Source: Bacillus sp. AFS037270 (GTDB lineage Bacteria > Bacillota > Bacilli > Bacillales_B > DSM-18226). Taken from it: a DNA stretch of 64,000 nt. A program made the translations under genes and the position numbers. Position 1 is the stretch's first letter. Every line of letters starts with the position of its first letter. This document shows positions 1-11,117 of the stretch, one piece after another. The stretch spans positions 1 through 64,000 of the forward strand of contig NZ_NUNF01000013.1 of the NCBI RefSeq assembly GCF_002585305.1, in the 5' to 3' direction. The notes beneath the pieces were generated by a model. That model ran no database searches. It was given only the letters and a program-made list of their open reading frames with translations, and was not told the DNA's origin.

Positions 1-84
1 ATATAAATTTTAGTATTTTTATATGTTTATTCTTTGGTTACCTACTATATTGTCTAGAATTTCGTTTTATTTTAGATATTTTTA

Positions 85-139
85 ACTAAATAAAAACTAA
101 ATAAAAACTAAACAATAACTAAATATAAACTAAACCAAC
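85..139. repeat. five 11-bp phased direct repeats
   Basis: The unit ACTAAATAAAA and close variants starts at 85, 96, 107, 118 and 129, exactly 11 bp apart, so every copy lies on nearly the same face of the helix. The array ends just before the -10 box of the LacI-family gene and covers its -35 region. It could be an array of operator half-sites or a phased A-tract bend. No function is known to me. Confidence 0.8.
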
Positions 140-150
140 TTGTTTTATGC

Positions 151-156
151 TATAAT
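151..156 (+). promoter_or_regulatory. -10 box of the LacI-family gene
   Basis: TATAAT is a perfect -10 hexamer 67 bp before the start codon at 223. No good -35 is seen 17 bp upstream, because that stretch is occupied by the 11-bp repeats. The promoter may therefore depend on an activator or on the repeats. Confidence 0.55.
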
Positions 157-222
157 AAAATAAACAAAAAGGTTTAACTAACGAAATGAATTTTTATCAC
201 GTAGGCAGGTGTTTATAACTTT

Positions 223-1281
223 ATGAAAATAGATGATATTGCTAAATTAGCTAATGTTTCAAAATCCGCTGTTTCTCTGGCGTTAAATGGAAAAAATGGT
301 GTCAGCCAAAAAACACGTGAGAAGGTCTTGCGAATTGCTCAGGAACATGGATATATTCCACGCCCAATTATTAAAGCTGATCAATTTGTTCAGCTAAACA
401 CAAAACTGTTGAGATTTGTAGCAGTCACAAATGCAGGCATTGTAACAGAGCAATATGAATCACTCCCTTTTTTCACGGATTTAATACATAATCTTGACAA
501 ACAAATCGGAACCAGTGGTTATTCACTTATGGTTTCTTCAATTAACATAGATAACCTCCAAGATGAAATAACCAGACTCGAGCAAGAACAAAAGTCCGCC
601 GGTATATTATTGTTAGGTACCAACTTAACACCGGAGCAAATTAACCTAGTTGCAAGTGTTCAGCCAAATATTGTTGTTTTGGATACTTGTTTCGAAACAA
701 TGGATGTCAGCTTTGTCGTCATGAACAACGTATATGGTGCATACCAGGCAGGACAATACTTAATGGAGTTAGGACACCAGCAAATTGGTTATGTAGGGTC
801 AAATACGAGAATGTATAATTTTGATATGAGGAAAAAGGGTTTTTTACAAGCACTTAGTGAAAATGGGTTAATGATTGCCGAAACCAATTACTTTTCAGTA
901 TCCCCGACAGTGATTTCATCCCAGGATGTGTTTAAAGAGAAAATCAAAAACCGGTTAAACCAATTACCTTCAGCCTTATTTTGCGAAGCTGATTATATGG
1001 CCATTAGCGTTATAAAGTCGCTTACTGAATTAGGCGTCAGAGTTCCGGATGACGTATCTGTGATTGGTTTTGATAACATATTTGAATCCCAAGTGATAAC
1101 GCCTGAATTAACGACAATCCATGTGAAAAAGGACCGGATTGCTTTACTTGCTGTTGAAAAACTTATTAAGCAGATTGAAAATAATGACACGGATAAAATT
1201 AAATTGTTTGTGGATACAGAACTCATTGAGAGGAAATCATGTGTAGTTTCCACACTAACGGAAAGAGAAATAAAAGCCTAA
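223..1281 (+). CDS. LacI/GalR-family transcriptional regulator
   Basis: This is a DNA-binding repressor-type protein of 352 residues, the usual length for the family. Residues 2-48 form the LacI helix-turn-helix plus hinge (IDDIAKLANVSKSAVSLALNG), and the rest is a periplasmic-binding-protein-like effector domain with the late motif VPDDVSVIGFD. The start ATG is the first codon of the canonical MKIDDIAKLA opening; the Shine-Dalgarno sequence (GCAGGTG) is about 12 bases away, so it is weakly spaced. The gene stands alone, facing the biotin operon convergently, and is followed by a strong hairpin. The effector and targets cannot be told from the sequence. A role in the sugar genes beyond 9.5 kb is possible but unsupported, since the cre-like boxes there fit CcpA at least as well. 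Confidence 0.9.
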   Translation: MKIDDIAKLANVSKSAVSLALNGKNGVSQKTREKVLRIAQEHGYIPRPIIKADQFVQLNTKLLRFVAVTNAGIVTEQYESLPFFTDLIHNLDKQIGTSGYSLMVSSINIDNLQDEITRLEQEQKSAGILLLGTNLTPEQINLVASVQPNIVVLDTCFETMDVSFVVMNNVYGAYQAGQYLMELGHQQIGYVGSNTRMYNFDMRKKGFLQALSENGLMIAETNYFSVSPTVISSQDVFKEKIKNRLNQLPSALFCEADYMAISVIKSLTELGVRVPDDVSVIGFDNIFESQVITPELTTIHVKKDRIALLAVEKLIKQIENNDTDKIKLFVDTELIERKSCVVSTLTEREIKA

Positions 1282-1310
1282 AAAAACCTTAGTTTGGTAA
1301 CATGAACTAT

Positions 1311-1356
1311 AACCCGAATAATGGACTCTTAAAAAAAATCCCTTATTCGGGTTTTT
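1311..1356 (+). terminator. rho-independent terminator after the LacI-family gene
   Basis: A perfect 11-bp stem, AACCCGAATAA (1311-1321) with TTATTCGGGTT (1343-1353), ends in a T run. It lies 30 bp after the stop codon. Confidence 0.85.
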
Positions 1357-1371
1357 TGTGTCCCTTAGATT

Positions 1372-1423
1372 AAAAAAGACGACTTAAAATCCCCATTTTG
1401 GAATTTTAGAGTCGTCTTTTTTT
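1372..1423. terminator. bidirectional terminator-like hairpin
   Basis: Arms AAAAAAGACGAC and GTCGTCTTTTTT flank further pairing (AAAAT/ATTTT), with A and T runs on both sides, so it could stop transcription from either strand between the convergent LacI gene and bio operon. A second small hairpin sits at 1444-1462. The rest of 1282-1634 shows nothing else I recognise apart from the hairpin at 1560-1602. Confidence 0.65.
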
Positions 1424-1559
1424 GTGGTGATAAAAAGATTTTTGAAAAACCGAAGGTTTTTCAGTACCCTCCTTTAGCTGCTAGGGCCTTTTATAGGATC
1501 TTACTAAGGATATCAATGAATTTTTCATAATCATTACATTATGGCGGTAGGAACATATG

Positions 1560-1602
1560 AAAAAGCGGATGCATAGTTTGTGTCCTTTTTCTTTTACCGC
1601 TT
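1560..1602 (-). terminator. possible terminator of the bio operon
   Basis: Read on the minus strand, AAGCGG pairs with CCGCTT across a long loop and runs into TTTTTC, 32 bp after the bioI stop. The stem is short (6 bp). Confidence 0.45.
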
Positions 1603-1634
1603 GGATTCACCATTCCAAATATAAAATCTCTAAC

Positions 1635-2843
1635 TCAGTCAAATATAATTTGCAGTTCGTTTAGCGATCTAAATCCAATCAGTTTTCTCCATTGCAAGTC
1701 AGAAGCCGCTAATTGAAGGTTGTCTTTCCAAACTAGGAATGATTTAATCGCAATTTGTGTTTCTAAACGTGCCAACGGGGCACCTAAACAAAAATGCGTG
1801 CCATATCCAAATGCAAGATGGGGATTCGGATTCCTCGTTATGTCGAATAAATGAGAATCATGGAATTTATTCTGATCTCGATTGGCAGCTCCCAATAAGA
1901 TATATATTTGTTCCCCTTTTTTAATAGTTGTATGATGGATCTCAATATCCTCCGTAGCAATCCGAGCGGTCATCTGTGTTGGACTCTCATAGCGTAAACA
2001 CTCCTCAATCGCTCCTTCAATCAGTAATGGTTTTTCCTTTAGCTCCATCAGTTGATTAGGATGTTTCAATAAGGTAAGGATCGAATTGCTAATAAGATTG
2101 ACTGTTGTCTCATGACCGGCAATAACAAGTAAAATGCAGGTTGCCAATAATTCCTCATCTGTTAACCTGTCCCCTTGCTGTTCCTCTTTTATTAACAAAC
2201 TGATAAGATCCTCTTCAGGGCTGTGTTTCCGTTTTTTAATTAGTTCATTAAAATAATCCCTTAAGATTATAGTAATTGCATTTCCATTATCTAACGCCTT
2301 TCTCGAACGGGTAAAATCAATGGTTTGAATTAAGCTTGCCGCCCATTCTCTAAATTGATATCGCTCTTCTTGAGGTACTCCTAATATTTTCGCGATAACG
2401 AGACTTGCTAAAGGAAACGCAAAATCGGAAACCACATCCATTGTTTTCTTATTTTGAAACTGTTGCAGTAAATCGTTTACCGTTTCTTGGATAAAAGGAC
2501 GAAGATGTTCCACCATTCTAGGAGTAAATAGGTTACTAACCAGGAAACGCAACCGCTTATGGTCTGGTTGATTTTTAAAAAGCATCATGTCATTTTGGAT
2601 GTTTTTGAGCTGCTCATATTTTTTCGATGTCTGGGGCAGCGGGGTGCGATTTTTAAATCGAGTATCTTTAAGAATGGTTATTGCTTCTTCATATCCTGTC
2701 ACATACCATCCCGGATACTTTAACAGGTTTCCCCAATAGATTGGATGCATGGATCGAAGCTTTTCATAAAATGGATAAGGATTTTGAAAAAACTCAGTAG
2801 TAGTAAATGAAAGTGGTAATGTTTGATTTAAATCTGTTTTCAT
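1635..2843 (-). CDS. bioI: biotin biosynthesis cytochrome P450 (pimeloyl-ACP-forming)
   Basis: BioI is a soluble P450 that cleaves the carbon chain of acyl-ACP to give pimeloyl-ACP, a precursor for biotin. The 402-residue protein carries the oxygen-activating AGHETT motif and the haem-ligand loop FGYGTHFCLG with its cysteine. The sequence is close to what I recall of Bacillus subtilis BioI throughout (for example NQPDHKRLR and SLIQTIDFTRSRKAL). I chose the ATG at 2843 because an AAAGGGGG ribosome site precedes it; an extension to 2891 would add 16 residues unlike the family. It is the last gene of the bio operon, 77 bp after bioB. With bioW also present, the operon has two routes to the pimeloyl moiety, as in B. 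subtilis. Confidence 0.94.
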   Translation of the reverse strand: MKTDLNQTLPLSFTTTEFFQNPYPFYEKLRSMHPIYWGNLLKYPGWYVTGYEEAITILKDTRFKNRTPLPQTSKKYEQLKNIQNDMMLFKNQPDHKRLRFLVSNLFTPRMVEHLRPFIQETVNDLLQQFQNKKTMDVVSDFAFPLASLVIAKILGVPQEERYQFREWAASLIQTIDFTRSRKALDNGNAITIILRDYFNELIKKRKHSPEEDLISLLIKEEQQGDRLTDEELLATCILLVIAGHETTVNLISNSILTLLKHPNQLMELKEKPLLIEGAIEECLRYESPTQMTARIATEDIEIHHTTIKKGEQIYILLGAANRDQNKFHDSHLFDITRNPNPHLAFGYGTHFCLGAPLARLETQIAIKSFLVWKDNLQLAASDLQWRKLIGFRSLNELQIIFD

Positions 2844-2920
2844 GTCAGCCCCCTTTAATATAATCACAATCATCTTACAGCGATCCATCACTCATATCTC
2901 TGTAAAACTTTTAAACTCTT

Positions 2921-5784
<2,864 letters not shown>

Positions 5785-5798
<14 letters not shown>

Positions 5799-7143
5799 TT
5801 GTCACCTCATTTGTCACATCGATGATCGCTTCTTTCATAATCTCAACCATTTCTTTTAGTTCTTCCTTTGTGCTCACATGCGGCGGCATAAAGACGATGG
5901 TATCCCCCAATGGCCTTGTTAGCATACCTAGCTCTCTCATTTTCAGTGTAGCCTGATAGCCGATCCGTTTTTCTTTCGGTAAAGGCTCCTTCGTTTCCTT
6001 TGAAAAAACAAGCTCGATACCACACATAAACCCAAGCTGACGGATGTCGCCAACGTAAGGAAGCGATTTCAGCTCCTCAAGTAATTTATGGAGATACTTA
6101 GCCTTTTCGGCTACCTCTTCTACAAGGTTTTCTTTTTCAAATAAAAGTAAATTTTCAAGGGCCACTGCACACCCCAGCTGGTTTCCCGTATAGGAATGAC
6201 CATGGAATAAGGTTTTTAGTTTATCGTAGTCATCATAAAAAGCTTGGTATATTTCCTCTGTTGTTAAGGTTGCCGCAATTGGTAAGTAGCCACCTGTAAT
6301 TCCTTTCCCAACTGCCATTAAATCAGGCTGAACCCCTTCGTGTTCACAGGCAAACATCTTTCCTGTACGGCCAAATCCGGTTGCGACTTCATCGACAATC
6401 ATTAAGACATCATATTTTGTACAAAGCTCACGGACACCTGCTAAAAATCCATCAGGCATCACAATCATTCCTCCAGCCCCCTGGACCATCGATTCTATTG
6501 AAAGCGCAGCGATTTCTTGTTGTTTTTCGATTAGCAGCTGTTCAAGTATATGTAAACATTCGTCCCGGCATATCGTTGGATCACCGCTCTTAGAATGATA
6601 GACAAATGGAATGGGAGCTTTATAGCTTTCAAACATGAGCGGTCCGTACACTTGATGGTAAAGATCAATCGAACCAACACTAACGGCGCCAATTGTATCG
6701 CCATGATAGCCATTATGCATTGCAATAAATTTTTGCTTCTCCGGTCTTCCAATATTCATCCAATATTGAAACGCCATCTTGAGCGCAATTTCCATCGCTT
6801 CCGCACCACTATCTGAATAAAAAACACGAGTCAGTTTTTCTGGACTAATTTCGATTAGTTTTTCTGCCAGCTCTGTTGCCGGGATATTAGTCATTCCTAA
6901 AAGAGTAGAGTGGGCTATTTTATCAAGCTGTTTCTTAATCGCTTCGTCCAATTCTTTTTTTCGGTGACCATGGACATTCAACCACAATGCAGAAAAACCA
7001 TCGTAATATTCTTTGCCATCTGTGTCTTTCATTTTTATCCCTTGGCCGCTTTCTATGATGATCGGATTTTCATCGTAATCTTTCATTTGCGTGAACGGTA
7101 ACCAAAGGTACTTTTTACTTTTTTCAATTAATTCGTGTGACAT
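5785..7143 (-). CDS. bioA: adenosylmethionine/lysine-8-amino-7-oxononanoate aminotransferase
   Basis: This class III PLP aminotransferase makes 7,8-diaminopelargonate. Residues 248-254 ([14 protein letters not shown] region) and the PLP lysine Lys280 in [12 protein letters not shown] are visible. I place the start at the ATG at 7143, giving [10 protein letters not shown] and 452 residues, because GGGAGG sits six bases upstream; a TTG six codons earlier would put the ribosome site inside the gene. The start overlaps the end of bioW by 20 bp. Whether the amino donor is SAM or lysine (the B. subtilis type uses lysine) cannot be decided by eye. Confidence 0.95.
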
Positions 7144-7909
7144 TTTCTTCCTCCCATTCAACGAATATTGGCTGTTTTTCTAAGTATTCTATGTATGCAT
7201 GCAGATCGCTTAAGCCATCCACAAAGAAGATGCGGCAGCCACGTTCATCACCAAATTCTTTTAATCTCGTAATCCGCTGATAGCCAATTTTTTTACCGGC
7301 AACATATCCAGTAATATATTCAGGATCATCGGACCAGCATAATTCTGCGACTGTAGCTGGATGCTGACTTACCTTTGTTGCAAGAACAAGTGCCTCTTTC
7401 ACCCTTAGACTTGGAGTTATTTTGTGGTGGTCCGACCATTTGTCAAAATTCGTGGTCAACCAGTCCATTCTCGAAACCCGTACTCCTTTTTCGTTTCGAT
7501 TATCCATTCGTACACTAGATCGAATATCAAACAAAATGGCCCCTCTAAGCCCAGAATTTTCAGTAATTTGCTCAAATGCTTTTTCAATACATTTTCGGGG
7601 AACCCCTGCTATCTCTAATAGGTTCTGTGCGATTGAATGTCCTTCTTTTACAGATTCCACTTCATTTGTACCAATCGGTAATGGCTTTAATTTTGTTACA
7701 GGTTTATCTATTAATTCAAACTGAATCTGCAAAAAATCAGGGGTCCCTCTTGAATGCGTTAATGCCTTTTCGAGCAGGACATTAACAGCATTTTTCAAAT
7801 TGTCGTAGGTAGAAATGAGTTCCCCACCGGAAATATGCTTGCCCCCCTGTTCATGGGCTCCATCCTCAGAAGCTCTCATTCTAACACTATAGAAGTCTTC
7901 CTTGCTCAA
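7124..7909 (-). CDS. bioW: 6-carboxyhexanoate-CoA ligase (pimeloyl-CoA synthetase)
   Basis: BioW activates free pimelate to pimeloyl-CoA using ATP. The 261-residue protein keeps the family blocks [27 protein letters not shown] and [19 protein letters not shown], and its length matches the roughly 260-residue family. Translation appears to start at TTG (7909), about ten bases after AGGAGGG. It is the first gene of the operon, with a leader of about 195 bases after the predicted transcription start beside the BirA operator. Confidence 0.95.
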   Translation of the reverse strand: MSKEDFYSVRMRASEDGAHEQGGKHISGGELISTYDNLKNAVNVLLEKALTHSRGTPDFLQIQFELIDKPVTKLKPLPIGTNEVESVKEGHSIAQNLLEIAGVPRKCIEKAFEQITENSGLRGAILFDIRSSVRMDNRNEKGVRVSRMDWLTTNFDKWSDHHKITPSLRVKEALVLATKVSQHPATVAELCWSDDPEYITGYVAGKKIGYQRITRLKEFGDERGCRIFFVDGLSDLHAYIEYLEKQPIFVEWEEENVTRIN

Positions 7910-8076
7910 ACACTCTCACCCTCCTAACCTTGGTATTTGTTTTAGCATCCTTATTAATTTGATTAGTGGATATCTTTTTAAAATCACATCTTTTGTCAGC
8001 TATCATTATGAACAAACTTTCTATCTAGTAGATCTTCCATAAAACAAAAGCCCCTCTTTTTCAACCATACCCTTCT

Positions 8077-8110
8077 AAATGTTAACCAAAATTAAAATTG
8101 GTTAACATTT
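8077..8110 (-). promoter_or_regulatory. BirA operator of the bio operon
   Basis: Inverted half-sites AAATGTTAACC (8077-8087) and GGTTAACATTT (8100-8110) form a perfect 11-bp dyad with a 12-bp spacer. This matches the known BirA (biotin repressor) operator of Bacillus, with TGTTAAC and GTTAACA arms. It overlaps the expected +1 region of the bio promoter, so BirA bound to biotinyl-AMP should repress it. Confidence 0.93.
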
Positions 8111-8113
8111 TAA

Positions 8114-8142
8114 ATGTTAAAATCCTCTACCCATTTTGTCAA
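8114..8142 (-). promoter_or_regulatory. sigma-A promoter of the bio operon
   Basis: On the minus strand a perfect TTGACA (8137-8142) is followed after 17 bp by TAACAT (8114-8119). The BirA operator begins just downstream. The rest of 7910-8463 holds the leader and AT-rich sequence including a small GTTCG/CGAAC hairpin at 8316-8330; I see no gene there. Confidence 0.75.
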
Positions 8143-8463
8143 TAATTTTAATTTTAAACAATTTCCGACAAATCCCATCCTCCTTGATTGCTTTAACCGC
8201 TAACGAGTTACTTCTATGATATTTGTTCGTAAAAGTATAATAAAAGTTTTGAACGTTCATAAATTTTTTTTGTTTAACGAACGTTAATAATGACCTTTTT
8301 CGATCAAAAAATACCGTTCGAAAAACGAACAGGTAGCAGCGGTAGCCCTGCACATCAACTTGCTAAATACTCTCAAACATTTCTTTTCTAATTATGACAA
8401 CATCCTTTAGGCCCAAAAAGAAAACAAAATCATTTTAGTTAAAGGTGGATAAGTTCGAATTGT

Positions 8464-8847
8464 ATGTATAAATTAAAGGAATGCATAATCAGGTGTACAG
8501 AATACCTGCGATCGCAAAGAAGCTAGATATATCAAGAAATACAGTGTATAAGTACGTAAAGAAGACACTAGATGAAATGGTAGAGTGGACTGCGTCCACC
8601 ATGACAAGAAGAAAGAAGTTCAACGAACATAAAGAATTAATTCTTCATTGGTTAAGATAATTTCCAGATATAACTGCTTCACAGGTACAGGATTGTTTAA
8701 AAGAGAAATTTCCACATACAAAGGTTAGAGAAAGTACAGTCAGGATTATTAAGAACCCTCCATGAAGAATATGGGATTCTAAAGAAATTCATAAGGGATT
8801 ATGATTCTATTCCTGATCCACCAATGGGTTACAAATTCAAGTGGTAA
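8464..8847 (+). pseudogene. decayed IS21-family transposase (IstA) N-terminal remnant
   Basis: Reading across frames gives MYKLKECII, then IPAIAKKLDISRNTVYKYVK (a helix-turn-helix typical of IstA), then FPDITASQVQDCLKEKFPH, STVR, and LHEEYGILKKFIRDYDSIPDPPMG. The last block is the conserved IstA segment just before the DDE domain. The reading is broken by a frameshift near 8491, a stop at the end of HWLR, another frameshift near 8750, and loss of everything after PPMG. The DDE core and istB are absent, so it cannot transpose. Confidence 0.75.
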
Positions 8848-8863
8848 AAGTGTACTTTTTTAA

Positions 8864-8908
8864 CAAGAAAAAGGCTCTAAGGAATGATCCCTAGAACCTT
8901 TTCTGTAT
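8864..8908 (-). terminator. terminator of the HU gene
   Basis: Imperfect 14-bp arms (AAAAGGCTCTAAGG with CCCTAGAACCTTTT) run into TTTTTCTTGTT on the minus strand, 20 bp after the HU stop codon. Confidence 0.75.
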
Positions 8909-8928
8909 TTAATAAAAGATATTCGAAC

Positions 8929-9201
8929 TTATTTAACGGCTTCCTTTAATTCCTTGCCTGGTTTAAAAGCTGGAATTTTAGAAGCGGGAATTTGAATTTC
9001 TTCCCCTGTTTGTGGGTTACGCCCCGTTCGAGCTGCACGTTCGCGAACTTCAAATGTTCCGAAACCGATTAACTGGATTTTTTCTTCCTTAGCAAGAGCA
9101 TTAGAGATGGTTTCGAGCAACACATCCACAGCTTTTGTGGCATCTTTCTTTGCTAGTTCTGCTTGTGTTGCGACAGCATTTACTAATTCTGTCTTATTCA
9201 T
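8929..9201 (-). CDS. HU family DNA-binding protein
   Basis: This histone-like protein binds and bends DNA non-specifically as a dimer and helps compact the nucleoid. At 90 residues it has the standard length. Signatures are [11 protein letters not shown] at the start, [28 protein letters not shown] (the DNA-embracing arm) and [11 protein letters not shown] at the end. AGAGGTGC precedes the ATG. It is monocistronic with its own terminator, next to the IS21 remnant. Whether this is the main HU gene (hbs) or a second copy cannot be decided from this window. Confidence 0.95.
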   Translation of the reverse strand: MNKTELVNAVATQAELAKKDATKAVDVLLETISNALAKEEKIQLIGFGTFEVRERAARTGRNPQTGEEIQIPASKIPAFKPGKELKEAVK

Positions 9202-9329
9202 TATTCAAGCACCTCTTCTTTTTATTTTTTGATATTATGTAGAGATGACAGCATATCATATTTTCAATATATCTGTCACTTGATTATATTAGCTTAAAGA
9301 TGGAGAAACTCCTGTTTTTTTCAATGATT

Positions 9330-9360
9330 GATTACTTTAGATAGGGCTTCTAAAGTAATC
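9330..9360. repeat. perfect 11-bp inverted repeat between HU and GH30
   Basis: GATTACTTTAG (9330-9340) and CTAAAGTAATC (9350-9360) are separated by 9 bases. No T run follows on either strand, so it is not a clear terminator; it may be an operator or an RNA hairpin. The remaining part of 9202-9568 shows nothing I recognise. Confidence 0.6.
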
Positions 9361-9568
9361 AGATGTGGGTTTTAATATAACTAACAGCCATTTGAAAATC
9401 CAGCTAAATATCCCCGTTTTTAAATACGATTTTTCGTATAGTTATTTTCAGTTCAGACAGTGTTTCCACACAATCACTGACAAGTTTATAAAAGTATTCT
9501 TTTCTAATACTACCTCCTGCATTGCATTTACAGCTGACATCTCTCGCATGAATACCGGAGTCAATGGG

Positions 9569-10897
9569 TTATTTTAGAACAATTGTATTAAAGGATTCAG
9601 GTTTTAAATCAAATTGATAGGCTTGGCCTTGGATTTCAAATACTAATTCCCGCTCTTTTTTAAGTGGATTGTTCACAATTAATGCAATGGAATTATCCGG
9701 ATTTTGGAATGCAAGTGCATGAGCTGTTATATGACCTTTTGTTTCTAGTCTGACCGCTCCATTTTTCACAAAATGAGAATAATGCTTAACCACATAAAAT
9801 TCGGGATTGTATTGGAAGCTTTTCGTTTCTGGATCCACAGTGATCATCGAATTTTGTTCCCAGCCCCAAGTGCTGCGGCCTTTTGGCTCTAGAACGGCAT
9901 TCCAGTATACATATCCATTAGCCCCATTAACAAAATAATGACGGAAAAGGTTGCTGACGTATTGCGCATATTCCCATGTATTTTTGCCGTTTCCACATTC
10001 ATTTTCTGTTTGTAAGTAACGTAATTCAGGGTAACTCTCAGCAGTCCTTTGGATAGCATGTTTTCCTGCCCATTGATAGCCGACACCCGAGATATACTTA
10101 TAGGCTTCAGAGTCACTGAGAACAAGATCAGCATACACATCAAAATCAGATGTAGTATCCGTCATTAACTCCTGCCAAGGTTCTGGTGCATTGATCGTCC
10201 CCAGCCAAATTTCTGTATCTAGGTTGTGTTTTTCAAAAGCTGGTCCTAAATAATCACGGATAAATTCCTGTAATTGTTCCCCTGTCCACTTACAAGAAGG
10301 AAATTTTTGATCAGCCATTACTTCATTTTGAACATGAATTTGGTTGATTTTAATTCCTTCTTTTTCATAGGCTTGTACAAATCTCACGAAATAAAGTGCA
10401 TAAGCCTCTAGCACTTTTTTCTCCCAGCGCAGTGTTCCATAGTTATAAGCCTTCGGAAATTTTAGCCATGTCGGCGGGCTCCATGGTGAAGCAAAAAATT
10501 TCATATCCGGGTTTCTTTTTTGTGCCTCACGAATGTATGGAATGAGGTATTTTTGATCCCGTTCAATCGAAAAATGCTCCATCTCATAGTCGTCATTGGT
10601 TTCATTATGACTATACCATTCCAAAGCATAATCACTTGCACCAATTGGCAGGCGGCAAAGGGTAAACTGACAGTCTCCATCGGTAGCAAATAAAGAATCG
10701 AGTACTTTTGTACGCTCTTCTTCAGACAAGTGATTAAGCGCATACATGCCAAGTTCATTAAAGCAGCTGCCAAAGCCCTCAACAACACGTCCTTTATTTG
10801 CTGTTATGATCAAATTGCTTTGTTTATCAGAGGTTTCGATAGGTTCCTTTGTTTGCCAATAAGAATCTCTTGTTGATTCAATCCAATTTATAGTCAT
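9569..10897 (-). CDS. GH30-family beta-glycosidase
   Basis: This is a glycoside hydrolase of clan A, family 30, with a TIM barrel followed by a C-terminal beta domain. Landmarks are the VEGFGSCFNELG opening (residues 39-50), the acid/base Glu192 in HVQNEV and the probable nucleophile Glu298 in LQTENECGNG; the end (NPLKKERELVFEIQGQ) fits the side beta-sandwich. Its 442 residues match the family. No signal peptide is present, so it acts inside the cell on imported oligosaccharides. Specificity (beta-glucosyl, beta-1,6-glucan or beta-xylosyl) cannot be read from sequence alone. It lies downstream of a GH3 gene, separated by 220 bp with a hairpin, so it may have its own promoter with the cre-like box at 10932. 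Confidence 0.88.
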   Translation of the reverse strand: MTINWIESTRDSYWQTKEPIETSDKQSNLIITANKGRVVEGFGSCFNELGMYALNHLSEEERTKVLDSLFATDGDCQFTLCRLPIGASDYALEWYSHNETNDDYEMEHFSIERDQKYLIPYIREAQKRNPDMKFFASPWSPPTWLKFPKAYNYGTLRWEKKVLEAYALYFVRFVQAYEKEGIKINQIHVQNEVMADQKFPSCKWTGEQLQEFIRDYLGPAFEKHNLDTEIWLGTINAPEPWQELMTDTTSDFDVYADLVLSDSEAYKYISGVGYQWAGKHAIQRTAESYPELRYLQTENECGNGKNTWEYAQYVSNLFRHYFVNGANGYVYWNAVLEPKGRSTWGWEQNSMITVDPETKSFQYNPEFYVVKHYSHFVKNGAVRLETKGHITAHALAFQNPDNSIALIVNNPLKKERELVFEIQGQAYQFDLKPESFNTIVLK

Positions 10898-10931
10898 TTA
10901 TATTCATTCCTTTCAAATGCATTTTTTCATA

Positions 10932-10945
10932 TGTAAACGTTTTAT
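10932..10945 (-). promoter_or_regulatory. cre-like box before the GH30 gene
   Basis: TGTAAACGTTTTAT matches 10 of 12 defined positions of TGWAANCGNTNWCA and has an AAACGTTT core. It lies 35 bp before the GH30 start. CcpA or another LacI-family protein could bind it. Confidence 0.4.
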
Positions 10946-11054
10946 TACTTGTCAGTTTATATCGTATTATTTAAGATTTATGGTATTATCTACGGAAAAA
11001 TAGTATTTATTTAAAGAGAATTGTTAAATTTATTAGTTTTTCACCTTAAAACAT

Positions 11055-11092
11055 ATAACAAGCCAAACTCCCGAATCCGTTTGGCTTGTTAT
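11055..11092 (-). terminator. terminator after the GH3 gene
   Basis: A perfect 14-bp stem (ATAACAAGCCAAAC with GTTTGGCTTGTTAT) and 10-base loop lie 26 bp past the GH3 stop; a loose T-rich tail follows on the minus strand. Confidence 0.75.
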
Positions 11093-11117
11093 AATCCCCT
11101 ATTGATTTATAAGATGT

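Noticed and set aside
8117..8353. 78-residue minus-strand ORF upstream of bioW
   Set aside because: It covers the bio promoter and has a composition typical of translated AT-rich non-coding DNA; no ribosome site or family features.
9365..9577. 70-residue plus-strand ORF between HU and GH30
   Set aside because: No ribosome site, no recognisable motif, and it overlaps the end of GH30 in the opposite direction.
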